Below are positions 1-11,467 of a stretch of DNA of 64,000 nucleotides, piece after piece. The translations under genes and the position numbers were made by a program. Numbering within the stretch: position 1 is the stretch's first letter; every line of letters starts with the position of its first letter. The stretch covers positions 46,714 through 110,713 of the forward strand of contig JAADVB010000030.1 of assembly GCA_023334545.1 (NCBI GenBank), in the 5' to 3' direction. Under the pieces are notes generated by a model, which did not search any database, was not told the DNA's origin, and was given only the letters and a program-made list of their open reading frames with translations. The DNA is from Salisapilia sapeloensis. Lineage: Eukaryota; Oomycota; Peronosporomycetes; Peronosporales; Salisapiliaceae.

Positions 1-2751
1 TTACTGTGGCTCATCAATTGCTGAAGCTCTATCCGGTGCTTTTCACTCTGCGCAGTTAGAGCTCTTTTGTGCTCTCGATCGCGCTGGTACAGCGTATCCT
101 CTAGCGCTACCAATCGCTTTCGCTGCTCTGCAATCGTCTTCCTCGCTTCCTCTTTATCCTTTCTCGCGTCCGTCTTCCCATCAACATAAGCGATTTATGC
201 AGTGTCCATGAAGGAGCTAGGTGGAAACGTACCGAGAGCATGGCGAGGTTCGTCTTCGCGTTGGCGTACTTGAGTCGTAGTTGTTCACGGTCTCGTTGGG
301 AAAAGTCTATAAACGCTCAGCACTGGTCACTAGCTCAAGGTCGAGGCAATGGAAAGTAGTACCGATCTTGTGGATGACATTCTGCCCCATCATCAGCTCC
401 CGGCGACTTCGAACGCCAACGGGACTCGGTCGTCCTTGGTTATCACTACTCCCATCGACGTCTTCAAATACCGATTGGAGAACCATACCATCCTACCGTC
501 GCGTCATGGTCTTAATGTCGACCGATGTACATTACCCAACTTCATAGGACTTACTGCGAATTTGATCTCTCCATTTTCCGTTACTTCCTCTGCTTCGAAC
601 CCAAGCTCATTCAGTGCCGAGATAAAGCGCTGGTTGTAATCCTTCCGAAGACTCTCCATCTGCCGCTTCAGATTATTTACTTCCTCTTGAAGCCGCCGGA
701 TACGACGGTCCTTGTCCGTTCCAGACCCACTGATGTAGTTCACGCGAGGCTATCGAATGACCATACATGAGCTATGCGTCTTACTATAGGACATAAGGAA
801 GAAGTGCCTGGTTTTGAACCGATCGACAACGGTTGGCGAACTGGAGTGTGCTTAAACACTCCTCATAGTGTTCCTTCATGGGGTGGATGGTGGCAATCAG
901 AGTTGTCAAAGAGTTTCCACCTAACGTCCATGTCCATGACTATCCAGTAGCTTTATATCACCCTAGCGAGACGTACCGATGCTGTTCTGGAGTATTCGTG
1001 TAAGCTTTGAGTCTCGATAAGGAATATAGTTGTAGCCACTGCCAGGATCAAGGGACATGATGACTTTGCCCACGGCACTCAGACTGGAGTTGATGTGCAG
1101 CGCTTCCTTCAGTCTCTGACCATCCGACTCGCTCTTCTTTAATCTCTCAGAGCTATACAAAGGTATATCTTCATTCGTTTGTAGTATGAGTAGGCAGGTC
1201 AAATGACGTACCCTGCTAAGTCCACAAGGTGAAGACTTCCGTAGATGACTTCCTCCGTCTTTCGATCTGCGTCAAGACACTAATCAGTGCTTTCTCGACT
1301 GATTTATACACATACATATTACTTTGCTGGAAGATGTGGACGGTGAAGACAGTGTGGGATCTCGAAGACACGGCATTCATCTTGGTCTCGTGCGTCGCCC
1401 GGAGCTTCAGTCCGGACTGGACGATTGCATCGACATCTTCCCGACAAGTCACGGTAACGAGTGCGAGGTCTTTAACAAAGACACTGCCTTGAGCATCCTC
1501 GTGTATTTCAAAGTTGGCTTTTGAAGTAAAGGTAGACGACATGAGAAGTGTATAACGATATTTCTACAAGACATGGATGGTACAAACCTTTTTCATAGTC
1601 GTAATCCTCTTCCGATCGTGCTGGGTTCGATCCGAAACTAATCAAGTAGAGATGAAGGAGAACCGGTATCTAGTAGATGTTCTTCAATATACCTCGACGT
1701 GCTTTCTGTTCGTCGTAATTGCTGCCAATGTAACAAGTTACCATAAATCTTCGATGAGCTAAATGTAAGGAATGTGTTTACCTGTCTGAGAAACCACTCG
1801 GCAGTGCTAGATGTCTGGTGGGAAAACGGTCTTCCAGTCTTCTTCAAATAGCTATTTTATGCTGGTCAATCCTTGTAGCCGCAAAGGTATGAATAGACGA
1901 CTACATACGCTCTAGAGAGATCTCGCACGCGATCGCAGTAGATCTCGAGAAAACTGACGACGAATGTCACTTCCTATAAAGTTTGTGAGAACATTTCTTC
2001 TTAACTACTACTGTGTACGTACGGTCGATCGACTGTCGCCTCGCTTTACCATGTCGAACATGTAGGATATGGAGCGAGGAAGGAGTCCAGCCTTCTCCCC
2101 TGCTTCGCCAAATATACTTTAAGAGCATAGCAAGTGGGTTGTCGATTCGTATTTGTGCAAAGCATTTAGCAAAGGCATACCTGAAAGTTTTCCCGGATCC
2201 CGTTTGTCCATAGGCAAAGCAGCAACTATTGATTCCTTTGAGAGCGTGGTCGACGAGACTCTTACTCGTCTATAGATATGTAATCGCCTTGTCAGAAGAC
2301 ATCAGTTGGACTTAACGGGAACGCTGTACCAAGTCAAAGAGAGTTGCTTGGCTCGTGTCTGTCCAGCATATCTATAGCATGACTGGTAAGCTAGCAAGTA
2401 CGCAGTCGAATCAATGAGGCCGTACGTTGTCGAAGCTAAAGGCATGGTTTCCATACTGCATTCTTTCCGTGTCCTACGCCATCAACAATGTTAGATTTCC
2501 AGTGCAAACGCCCAATGTATAAGAAGGATACTTTAATGACGATGTTCGTCGGGGACTCCTTGCGACGCTCAAACATATCCTCTGGCGCTTGCTCACCATT
2601 AGCACAGGGTCGGGCTCGGACGTACACCTAGTTAGCGCATTCAAAATGACTATGACCAAATGTCCATTTTATTCTTGCACAAATCAAACGATACTTTGAC
2701 GTTGGCATTGTCTAGCAGACGCGTGTAGTCTGTGGTCACCTTGTGGTCCAT
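1..2751 (-). CDS. Kinesin motor protein, N-terminal motor, 3' end beyond the window
   Basis: Microtubule motor ATPase, read on the minus strand from an ATG at 2751. It is split by many short introns; early exons are 2695-2751, 2532-2627, 2426-2473, 2330-2371 and 2181-2269. Visible motor motifs, in order, are NVKVYVRARP at the N-terminus, the P-loop [11 protein letters not shown] near 2190, [11 protein letters not shown] (switch I) near 1395, LVDLAG (switch II) near 1220, and [12 protein letters not shown] with [12 protein letters not shown] near 1000-1100. After the motor comes a linker (near 740), then a charged coiled coil ([19 protein letters not shown]) that is still open and heptad-like at base 1, so the tail is missing. 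The motor is N-terminal. I could not assign a kinesin family. One intron (750-807) appears to use a GC donor. Kinesin identity is certain; the internal exon borders between 1200 and 2130 are only approximate. Confidence 0.9.
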
Positions 2752-3103
2752 CTTGGTGACGCGAGATGATCGAGGCTAAAGTTGGCTTTTCAACATATGA
2801 AACGTCTATACAAACTCTGAATATCAAGCTATCTGTCCTTTAGACCTAGCAGTATGAAAATAGTAACGCAAGGACCAAAGTAGAGGGGGGATGACATCGA
2901 CTGCTAGCCTCCGAGCAGCTCACCAACTTCAAAAATAAATTTGTAGATACACCCCTCTCTAACGTTACACTCACATTTGATATTAAAAAATATGTACAGC
3001 ATTTGTACAGAATACAGTTCGAGATGTATGTATATCCGACAACAAATAACGAAACAGCATCAGAGACCGAGTCCCCCCTCTTTTGCTACCCTCTCATCTA
3101 CCT
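2752..3103. promoter_or_regulatory. Divergent intergenic region between the kinesin and Asterix genes
   Basis: These 352 bases separate two head-to-head start codons and must hold both promoters. The right half has an AT-rich stretch around 2930-3005. I see no convincing named motif. Confidence 0.4.
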
Positions 3104-3524
3104 ATGGCTCCTGCAACGCTCTCCGGTGATCCGCGAAAGCCGGATGCGATCAAGACATTCGTGCGGAAGGAAGTTGACCCGGAGTCAGAACCGATGGACT
3201 ATTACTCCTTTGCATCGCTCATACTTGGTCTCGGCAGTTTCATTTTGAAGGTAGGAATCCGTCTCATCTGAAACACAATCTTGCCTTGGCTGTTCATTAG
3301 AAGAAACTAACATGCAGGCGATATCATAGTTGAAAGAATTCGCTTGGTTGTCTCTATTCATGGCCGCAGCCTCGTACGTGAACCTACCGGCATCCGAAAA
3401 GGAGATGCGATCGATCATCATGTCCGTGACACTCGCGACGATGGCACTCGTGTCGAGCTATACGTACCGGCCTCCCCTTATTCCAGGCAGCAAAGCAGCA
3501 GTAGACGCTACTCCAGATCTCTAG
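3104..3524 (+). CDS. PAT complex subunit Asterix (WDR83OS family)
   Basis: Small ER membrane protein. In animals Asterix partners with CCDC47 in the PAT complex, which shields polar transmembrane segments during membrane-protein insertion. Two exons, 3104-3250 and 3330-3524, join in phase 0 to give 113 residues, near the usual size of about 106. Family signatures are the DPRKPD motif near residue 8, the conserved MDYYSFASLILGLGSFILK segment ending exon 1, and a second hydrophobic stretch EFAWLSLFMAAASYVN followed by MRSIIMSVTLATMALVSSY and a proline-rich end. The acceptor at 3329 is chosen because the nearer AG at 3317 leads straight into a stop. The gene is head-to-head with the kinesin. Confidence in the family is high from this motif order. 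Confidence 0.88.
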
Positions 3525-3712
3525 ATCTGTCAGCAGGCTTACCATAGGCTCGACCTATGCTTTTAAACATGGCTTCTCTGTCGTCTTCTCAAATCATCAC
3601 GTTGAAATCGTTCTGTTGCTTAGTCTGTAGCTAATTATAGCACAAGTTCTAGGAACAATAACCTCTCTAGGGCTGAGAGAATGCTTCGCTGCAGATGAAA
3701 GCTTGAGACCGG

Positions 3713-6700
3713 ATGAATTTTAACTTGTCTTCGCATGAACGCAGGTCGCCGCCCAGTCCAATGCCACAGCACAATGAAGTCGATACCAATGACCTGATAC
3801 AGCACCCAGGACTATCTTCTGGTTCCTATCCATCTCATGATCGTGAGAATACATCAAACCTCAAACGTTTCTCCAAGTCACACAGCAAACATCCTTCCCC
3901 CGTAGTCCCTGTCACACTACCTCCACTAGCAGCACTAGACCAGTATCAACAGCGACAGCTTCGCTCCTTCCTTCGCAATTTTTTATCAGATGAAAGTGGG
4001 ACCCTCTGTTCCTCCTTGGATTTGGGCCAGCACGCCATCGACTCTGGCATCGCCGTATCCGACGCTACGGTCCATGAAGTCGTCCACATGCTACCGAAAC
4101 TACAAAGCCTGTCGCTAGCAACGTGTCTGCAGATCACCGACGCCAGTCTTTGGGCGATCGCGAACAAGTGCCTATGCCTCGAGACGCTCTCTCTTTCCAA
4201 GTGCACTCGATTCTCGGAGCTGGGACTTCGTCTCGTCAGTCATGAGTGCCCTCTCCTGCATCTTGACCTCTCAGACTGTCCTCAGGTCAATGATAAGATG
4301 CTTCAGGCCATTGCTGCTGGCTGCTGGTCCTTGGAAGTGTGTCGTCTCCGGCGTTGCGTCTTGGTTTCCGACGCTGGCCTTGTCCATCTCGCCCAATGCT
4401 GTCGCCAACTGCTTGAACTAGACGTCGCTGAGTGCTGTCGAATAGGAGAATTCGGTGATAAGGCACTTGGGGAAATCGGACGGAACTGCTTTCGATTGGA
4501 AACGCTTGATCTCTTTGGCTGTCGGCATGTGCGAGACGGAGGTCTTAGATCGGTTGCTCGAGGGTGTACCAAGCTGAAAACACTACGGCTATCTGGATGC
4601 CGTGAAGTCACAGGTAGGGCGATCCGGGAGGTTGCTCGATGCTGCCAGGCCCTGCATGACCTGTCCCTCGCAGGCTGTGCCAAGACCAGCAATCAAGATT
4701 TACGTGTCCTCGCATCAAATTGCAGAGGGCTCACTGTACTGGACATCAGTGGTAGTGATTTCATCAGCTCTCAAGGTGTTAGATGTCTAGCAGAGGGTTG
4801 TTCAGAACTGACTAAGCTGACACTGGATTACTGTACTCGTATCGATGACACTGCTCTTGAACAGTTTCTCGTCGTAAATGAAAACTTGAAGAGTCAAACG
4901 ACTAATAAACTGGACGTGGCGACTCGAAAGCTTGAGTATCTTTCGGTGGTGTCGTGTCGACGCATTCGGGAACCAGGAGTCGATGTTTTGCTACAAGGCT
5001 GTCCAAACCTGACTACACTGAACGTTTCGGGATGTGATCGAGTGAGTCGAAGATTCATGCAATTTGTCATATCTCGGCTAGAGGTTGTCGAATGGGCCTC
5101 TACTTTCTTTGGTTTCCAGCCCTTACCTCATGCTGACGAAATAGTACGCCAGAGACGCCGAAAAGAAGTTGAACATCGTGCTGCAGTCCTGATCCAAGCA
5201 GCGATGAGAGGTTGCCTGGCGAGAGGAGGTCTTTGGGAGGCCAAAATGAAGTATGTCCAGACAAAGGTGCTGCCACGAATTCAAGGCATGGCGAGAGGAT
5301 TTCTCGTCCGAAGACGTATTTTTCTTGAGCAGGAAGAGAAGAAGGAGAGAGCTGCTGCACGGCAAATAAGCCAGGCGTATCAAGACTATAGACTCCGTGG
5401 GATGCTAGCACGGGCGAAACTTCGACGAAGACTTCAAATGCACTTAGACTTGACTGCGACCGAGATTCAGCGAGTATATCGAGGCCATCGAGCTCGATGC
5501 TTCTATCGTAAGATGCTAGAGGCAAAATTGATTGAGAAGCAAATGGCAGATCGACTTGGTATTCTCGAAGAGCTATGCGCTATCAAACTGCAACGAGCCT
5601 ATCGTGGTCATTGTGGTCGACATCAAGCAGCGCTGGCGAGAACTGCAAAAGAAATGGCAATTCTTCAAGCTCAACGTGAATCTGATGCTATTGCCTTTGT
5701 TCAGCGTGTGTTTCGAGGGCATCGAGGTCGAAAAGAGAAGAGAAGTCGTCTCATGCAGAAATTGTTCGAAGAACGAAAGCAAGCTGGAGCGTGTGCTCTA
5801 CAGAGAGTCGTGCGAGGCCACTGGGCTCGACAAAGAGTCCGCTTTCTTCGTCAGCAGGCATTTGAAAGGCGACGCATGGAAGCAGCGAGTACCATTCAGC
5901 GGTATTGGCGAGGATTATGCGAAAAGCACCTGGCATCCTTGCTACGTGGGCTGCTTAAACTGCATGCTCGTGAAGTTGCAGCTGCTTGTACGATTCAAAC
6001 AGCATACCGAATGCAGCGGTCAAAGGCACTTGCTGATGCAATTCGTCTTGCCCGGGAAGCGGAGCGTCGACGAAAGCACGGTGCCATTCAAATCCAGAGG
6101 TTTGTACGAGGGCATATCGCCCGATCAGAAGTGGAAGCTAGACGAGAGTTACAGCGGCTGCACGTTCAAGCGGCACCTTTGTTTGAGAAAGAAACGAGAA
6201 TCACAGAGCTGGTCCAGCAACGTAGGAAGCAAGTAGAAGACCTCACAAAGAAATGTGCTGCGAACGAACGTGATGAGCATGATTTAACGGACGAGCTTGA
6301 GAAGACGATGCAGATCAAGACCAAATATCACGACTCTAGTCGTATATCGGGTACACCACAACGGTACCTCACGCAATATCTCCAGGTCCAACTCGCCGAT
6401 CAGCTTCGTGCCAAACGAATGGAGATGGCAATGGACAACAGGTCACTAGAAACTGCTGTTGATGCATTCAACGAGGCAAATAAAAAGCTGCGTGTGGTAC
6501 GAAGGCAACTAGAGCCACTAACAGCTGGTGCATTTGAGCATGCCAAGCTAGCCCGTACTCGGCGCTTGCACAATGATATACGATGGCAGCGATACGGAGC
6601 GCTGACTATACAACGTGTCTATCGTGGATATAGACTTCGCGTAGCGCTAGCAGAGAAAGCTGAATACTGGACTGAATCATGGAATGCAAGCACACAAAGT

Positions 6701-6778
6701 ATGGAATACCTCAACACATATACCGGAGACTGTAGACACCGCACACCAATTGGATTAAATCTATTTAAGATGAAATGA
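3713..6778 (+). CDS. Leucine-rich repeat plus multi-IQ-motif protein
   Basis: Intronless reading frame of 1021 residues. After a low-complexity N-terminus (1-60) comes a run of about twelve cysteine-type (AMN1/F-box-like) leucine-rich repeats from roughly residue 115 to 455. A typical unit is LETLDLFGCRHVRDGGLRSV. No clear F-box precedes them. From about residue 489 there are nine IQ-type motifs, for example AAVLIQAAMRGCLARG, AIKLQRAYRGHCGRH and LTIQRVYRGYRLR. A coiled-coil stretch at roughly 830-950 (ITELVQQRRKQVEDLTKK) lies before the last IQ. LRRs usually bind proteins and IQ motifs bind calmodulin or myosin-type light chains, so a Ca2+-linked scaffold, possibly centriolar or ciliary, is a reasonable inference. 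The specific role is unknown. Confidence 0.85.
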   Translation: MNFNLSSHERRSPPSPMPQHNEVDTNDLIQHPGLSSGSYPSHDRENTSNLKRFSKSHSKHPSPVVPVTLPPLAALDQYQQRQLRSFLRNFLSDESGTLCSSLDLGQHAIDSGIAVSDATVHEVVHMLPKLQSLSLATCLQITDASLWAIANKCLCLETLSLSKCTRFSELGLRLVSHECPLLHLDLSDCPQVNDKMLQAIAAGCWSLEVCRLRRCVLVSDAGLVHLAQCCRQLLELDVAECCRIGEFGDKALGEIGRNCFRLETLDLFGCRHVRDGGLRSVARGCTKLKTLRLSGCREVTGRAIREVARCCQALHDLSLAGCAKTSNQDLRVLASNCRGLTVLDISGSDFISSQGVRCLAEGCSELTKLTLDYCTRIDDTALEQFLVVNENLKSQTTNKLDVATRKLEYLSVVSCRRIREPGVDVLLQGCPNLTTLNVSGCDRVSRRFMQFVISRLEVVEWASTFFGFQPLPHADEIVRQRRRKEVEHRAAVLIQAAMRGCLARGGLWEAKMKYVQTKVLPRIQGMARGFLVRRRIFLEQEEKKERAAARQISQAYQDYRLRGMLARAKLRRRLQMHLDLTATEIQRVYRGHRARCFYRKMLEAKLIEKQMADRLGILEELCAIKLQRAYRGHCGRHQAALARTAKEMAILQAQRESDAIAFVQRVFRGHRGRKEKRSRLMQKLFEERKQAGACALQRVVRGHWARQRVRFLRQQAFERRRMEAASTIQRYWRGLCEKHLASLLRGLLKLHAREVAAACTIQTAYRMQRSKALADAIRLAREAERRRKHGAIQIQRFVRGHIARSEVEARRELQRLHVQAAPLFEKETRITELVQQRRKQVEDLTKKCAANERDEHDLTDELEKTMQIKTKYHDSSRISGTPQRYLTQYLQVQLADQLRAKRMEMAMDNRSLETAVDAFNEANKKLRVVRRQLEPLTAGAFEHAKLARTRRLHNDIRWQRYGALTIQRVYRGYRLRVALAEKAEYWTESWNASTQSMEYLNTYTGDCRHRTPIGLNLFKMK

Positions 6779-6879
6779 ATATACCTCTCTACTAATCCGT
6801 TTTGCATTACGCTGGCGTGTACTACGACAACAACAAGTAACACTTAAGATGATTCTAATTCGTCGACCAACTTGACGAT

Positions 6880-9800
6880 GTGCGTCCTAGTAATACAAAA
6901 CCACAAACAAAGATAACCTGACACTTGACACTAATACAATATCTAGAGAAAATATCACTGACTAAATTAAAAACCAACAAAAATATGACAAAGGCTCTAA
7001 TATGGCCTGTATATTAAAATAATGGAATTATACATTTGAACAAATTAAGCGATTCACATGTAAATACTTTATTTTCAAGTACGAATAAAGATTTAAAATA
7101 AGATAGTTAAACATAAAAACAGAGTGTAAAATGTACTCTATGTAATTAAACCAACAATAACAAGTACATACGAGTATCAAAACGCACAAATGCAACTTTA
7201 AAACAATAAAATACTCTAAATTTAAAACAAACGATTTAGACGTTTCAATCGTACAAGTGATATAAATTACATGCAAATCTTTTATATTAATCTCAATTTT
7301 AAATTTCATCAAACCATACAGTAAAGACAACAGAAAAAACCTTTTTGCAGGTATAAACATACAACCAAAAATATAAAAAAATAAGTTTGTGTTTTTAAAA
7401 CTTAATAAATGCTAGACCTTATTTCGGAAGAAAAGTTGTATAAGATTAAATATTTATCTATATGAAAAACACAATCATTATGAACACATACATAACTTTA
7501 ACAAACAGATAAAAAGTCGCTTTCTGACAATCAAATATGATTTAAACCAAATTTATACCGCGCTTAAAATTGCAAATGTATAGTAAAAAATGTATGTACA
7601 GTGTTAAATATAAATATATTAATATTTTGATCGAAAAGTTAGAAAACGTTTTTGGCAGTTGTTGCTGTTAAATTGTAGCACCTAATTTTTTTTGTAAAAT
7701 AATAAAATTTGTATAAAACGTATAAAAAGCTTATTCATATAGCTATTAATAATAGAGCTTTTTGTACGAAACTGTGTAAAATACTTTGTAAGTATACGTC
7801 ATGTTGACCAAATCAATACAATATTCTGTAGCCTAAGACATGTACCCTCTAAAATTTATGTAAATATACCTGTATAACAAAATTTCTTTCTAATTTATAC
7901 AACATCATTTTACTACTACACATACCAATCATTAAACAAACCATATGTATAAAAATAAAAACATCTGAACAGGGTAATGATATAAATGTTTTGTAATTAT
8001 GCTTGAGAGTAATTGGTTTGTGATATTTCATTTTAAACATATTAAAAAAATGTTAAACATGGCAAAAAGCGCTACTTCATCTACTACGATCCTTATCTTT
8101 TAGCTTTATTTATCTTATTTTTAAACCATAACAAATCATCTCTAAAATAGTTTATTTGGTGCCTTGCAAATTCATAAGCGCTAAAAAGAAATTAAGATCA
8201 ATTATAAGAATATACACAATAAGTTGGCATTAAGACACCTCAAAATATTTTGTAATTAAAACAATTTTAACACGCTTTGTTTATAACAAAATATATGTAT
8301 ACGTTTATTGTTCCATAACAGTTAAATGGTAGGGTTATAAAGAATTTTTAAAATACTTTGTACATTTTAATTAATCGTTTATTATACTCGAGTAGACCCT
8401 TAGATAATTGCTGAAATAATCAACCTTATAATACAATATTATAATGGGGTTTTAACTATAATCATAAAATTTTTTTTGTTAAAATAAAAAACAAATCACT
8501 AATAAGCTAAATAAATTTAATACGAAGCGTTCATATATATTTGACTTATTACAAGATTTTTACATTAATATTAATACAAAACAACTAATAAACGAGTTTT
8601 GTTTGCATTTAGTTCTATACGATTTGAAAGCTTTGAAAAAACGACTTATTAATTTAAATAAAACCAATTTACAAACGACACATTTAATTAAACATACATG
8701 GTCATTGTGAAAATATAAAAATGAAATTACAGAAAGTCTTTCAATGTAGAATGGTTTTTGTTTTATTTACCGTATACTTTTTTTGATATGTTGGCTTATT
8801 TATACTAAACTTATCTTTGTTTAGATATTAAATTAAACTTAAACATGATATAATATAAAGTGCAACGTCTTTTTTGGTGTACTAATGCTTTTACTTTTTC
8901 ATTTTGGTTAGCTAAAAACTACAGGCACACATTGTATTTATACAATTTTCTTGCATTTAAAATGAAACACTTTGTAACATTTTTTTTATGTTCTTTAAAT
9001 ACAGTAAATTTCGTATATACTTGTTTCTAAATATTTATGATTTTTAATAAAGTCCTTTAAATTAATGCAATTGATTTTATATAATAATACTTCTAGAGCT
9101 TTGCTTGTATGTAATACATCATGTTATGTACATGTCACATTTTATGTTGTCATAAATATTCCACATTTTAATTTATTTCTTATTTAGCAAAATTTGAATT
9201 GTTTATCTTCTATGTCTCTTACTGTTTAACCTATTAATTCCTTTTATAAGTTTTATATGTTTTATTATTATGTTTGTTTATGTAATGTTAAAAGATTGGC
9301 AATATCATACGAAATATATATGGTGTATTATTTTAGCAAAGTTGCCTCTTTAAACACAAAATTTTTACTTTTTAAATAAAGTTTAAGATCTATTATGTGA
9401 AATCTAACATTAGTTTACGACACTTAATTTTTACTTTACGAACTTTTATTTTAGTAACATAAACACTATATGTCCGTTGTACAGACTGAAACCATTTATA
9501 ATATGCGATACCTGAAAGTATCGGCAATATTAACTAGCGCTTGCATTTTAAAATATTTATAGATTCTTTTACTTATGTTTGTTCGCATATTTTTATTTGT
9601 ATATTTCATATTTTATTTGACTCTTACTTCAATGTTTATTTGAGTATCATAGCGTTTGTTAATACAACATTGTGAACTTGGTTTTATGAATTTGAAGACT
9701 TTGTATGCAAATAATGACAATTGGAGAAAAAAGTTTGTATTTGATTCATCATAATTAGTAGAGATTTGGTGTTATTATGTGTGTTTGAATCTCTGTTATA

Positions 9801-9980
9801 GATGCATTTCATAGAGCAAGTTATGCAAAAAGAGATTTTAAGTGTCTATATTGACGCTAGAAATCGTCTTGTGCTCGTCTTCATCAAGTCTTTAAACAAC
9901 GTCTACGATGTTGAGTTAAAACGATTGAAATGCATTTTATTTATGGTAGAACGACAAATAGAAGCGCCTATACAACATAT
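6880..9980. other. AT-rich gene-free island with a strand-composition switch
   Basis: About 3.1 kb with GC near 12-25% in the lines I counted, against roughly 45-55% in flanking genes. No reading frame here looks like protein. The plus strand is A-rich on the left (for example 31 A to 13 T in 7921-7980 and 29 to 15 in 8161-8220) and T-rich on the right (13 A to 34 T in 8761-8820, 14 to 33 in 9241-9300, 14 to 35 in 9541-9600). G and C lean the same way: C exceeds G on the left and G exceeds C on the right. The switch lies near 8700. I saw no tandem satellite. Composition is directly visible; function as centromere or origin is inference. Confidence 0.8.
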
Positions 9981-11467
9981 TTAATCAGGTCTAAAAGCAT
10001 TCACGTCTTAAGTGTAAAGCATTTTGGATGCTCTAGCTGTCGTAGAAGATTAAAAGGCAAACAAATAAAGGTGGTTGTTGATTGAGGAACTATCTGTTGC
10101 TAAAATGATAAGGACGGCTCAGTGCATTGATGAAGCTAAATGCCGGTATGAGCTGATTAGGTAGTGAAAGCAGTAGACTCAATTTGCTTTGCGTGCGGAT
10201 CGCATCCGGTTTTCCGGCTTTGCATACTTTTGCGCACAGGTTTTGCTTCTGTTTGACACTAATTTTAGCAAAGAATATGGTCTATAATAGACAAGTACGT
10301 CACTATTATCACTTTAAATGAGCAGACGCATTTGAGTAGTTTGGTACTTTAGCTTTGAATGCACTCATACGTGGCGTCGAATCTTGCTTTGAGCTGGAGC
10401 GTTACGTTGTCGAATTTGAATCGTGCAATTTGTATTTATCGCTCCCGAAGAAAATATTTTCGGGCTTGAAGAGCCTAACTAATGCCGCTTGCTTTCGTAT
10501 ATTCTTCGTGGAAACTGCTCTTGCTTAACATAATGCAGTCAAACCTGTGAAATGCCTAGGCGTGTGCTGATGCAGCATATAAATAAGGTATTTAGTTTTG
10601 TAAGAAAATGTTTATGCTGGATTATTTATCTACTTAAAAGCGTAGCTATCGAGCATCCAACGCGCGCCATTCTCTATCATAGGCCATAGTAGAAGTTAGC
10701 AGCATTGACGATATTATAACTATATCTTTTTCTACATTTACTGCTGCTATGCATAAAAGTATAGTTATACACACAGTATTCGCACCACGAAGTCAGTATG
10801 CTTCATCTCTAGTAAAAATCTACATTGAACCACTAAGCACGTTACCTGTAATAGCAACCCTCCAAATTTGGATAAGGTGTCGCGCAAAGCTTTTGAGTTT
10901 GCTCATCCGCTATTTGGGCAGAAATGATGCTTGAAGACGCGTTCGATGATTACGGAGATAGACATTTCGTTTTGAACCTGATGCTAAATGATCCGTTATG
11001 TGCACTCTCGTATAAAAGTCATGATCTAAACCAATACTGCTCTCGACCAGTATCGTCGAGTAGGTATGCGCCAGTATTAACTATCAGTGTAAAGATGTTA
11101 AAACGAGTTTAATGGTACTACACTTGTTAGAATGTTGGTACTTATACGGAGATAATTGCAGAGTCACCTTTGCCAACACTTACTTCAACAAAATTTACCA
11201 CGAAACTATTTATCCTATATGTGACGGTGCCATATGCGTACTATTATAGCGAAAAGAACCCAAATCAGGACCCAAATCTTGTATACTATCCCATTTGCGA
11301 ATAACACACTAACATCGAAAAGATCAAACGTGTACCCCACTACAAAATATTTGCAAAACGACTCTGGGCAAAAGAGTATACCGTGTATGCTGTCTCGAGC
11401 CTCGAAATTGAACGTTGTACTCGTTATCTGTGCTGTTATCATCCAAGCAGAAGGAAATTAAAGAGCT
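9981..11467. other. Gene-free transition from the AT-rich island
   Basis: GC rises from about 25% to around 40% across this stretch. Only short open frames of 60-75 codons occur, with no recognisable domain and overlapping one another on both strands. I see no gene, tRNA or clear repeat. Confidence 0.5.

Noticed and set aside
1610-1640. GGTTCGATCC resembling a tRNA B box
   Set aside because: No A box or cloverleaf can be drawn around it, and it lies inside the kinesin gene.
7028-7360. 110-codon minus-strand frame in the island
   Set aside because: Composition is what random AT-rich DNA gives (Ile/Leu/Tyr/Lys runs), with no domain.
6880-9980. AT-rich island as a mitochondrial DNA insertion
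   Set aside because: Oomycete mitochondrial DNA is similarly AT-rich but gene-dense. No mitochondrial protein or RNA gene fragment is readable here.
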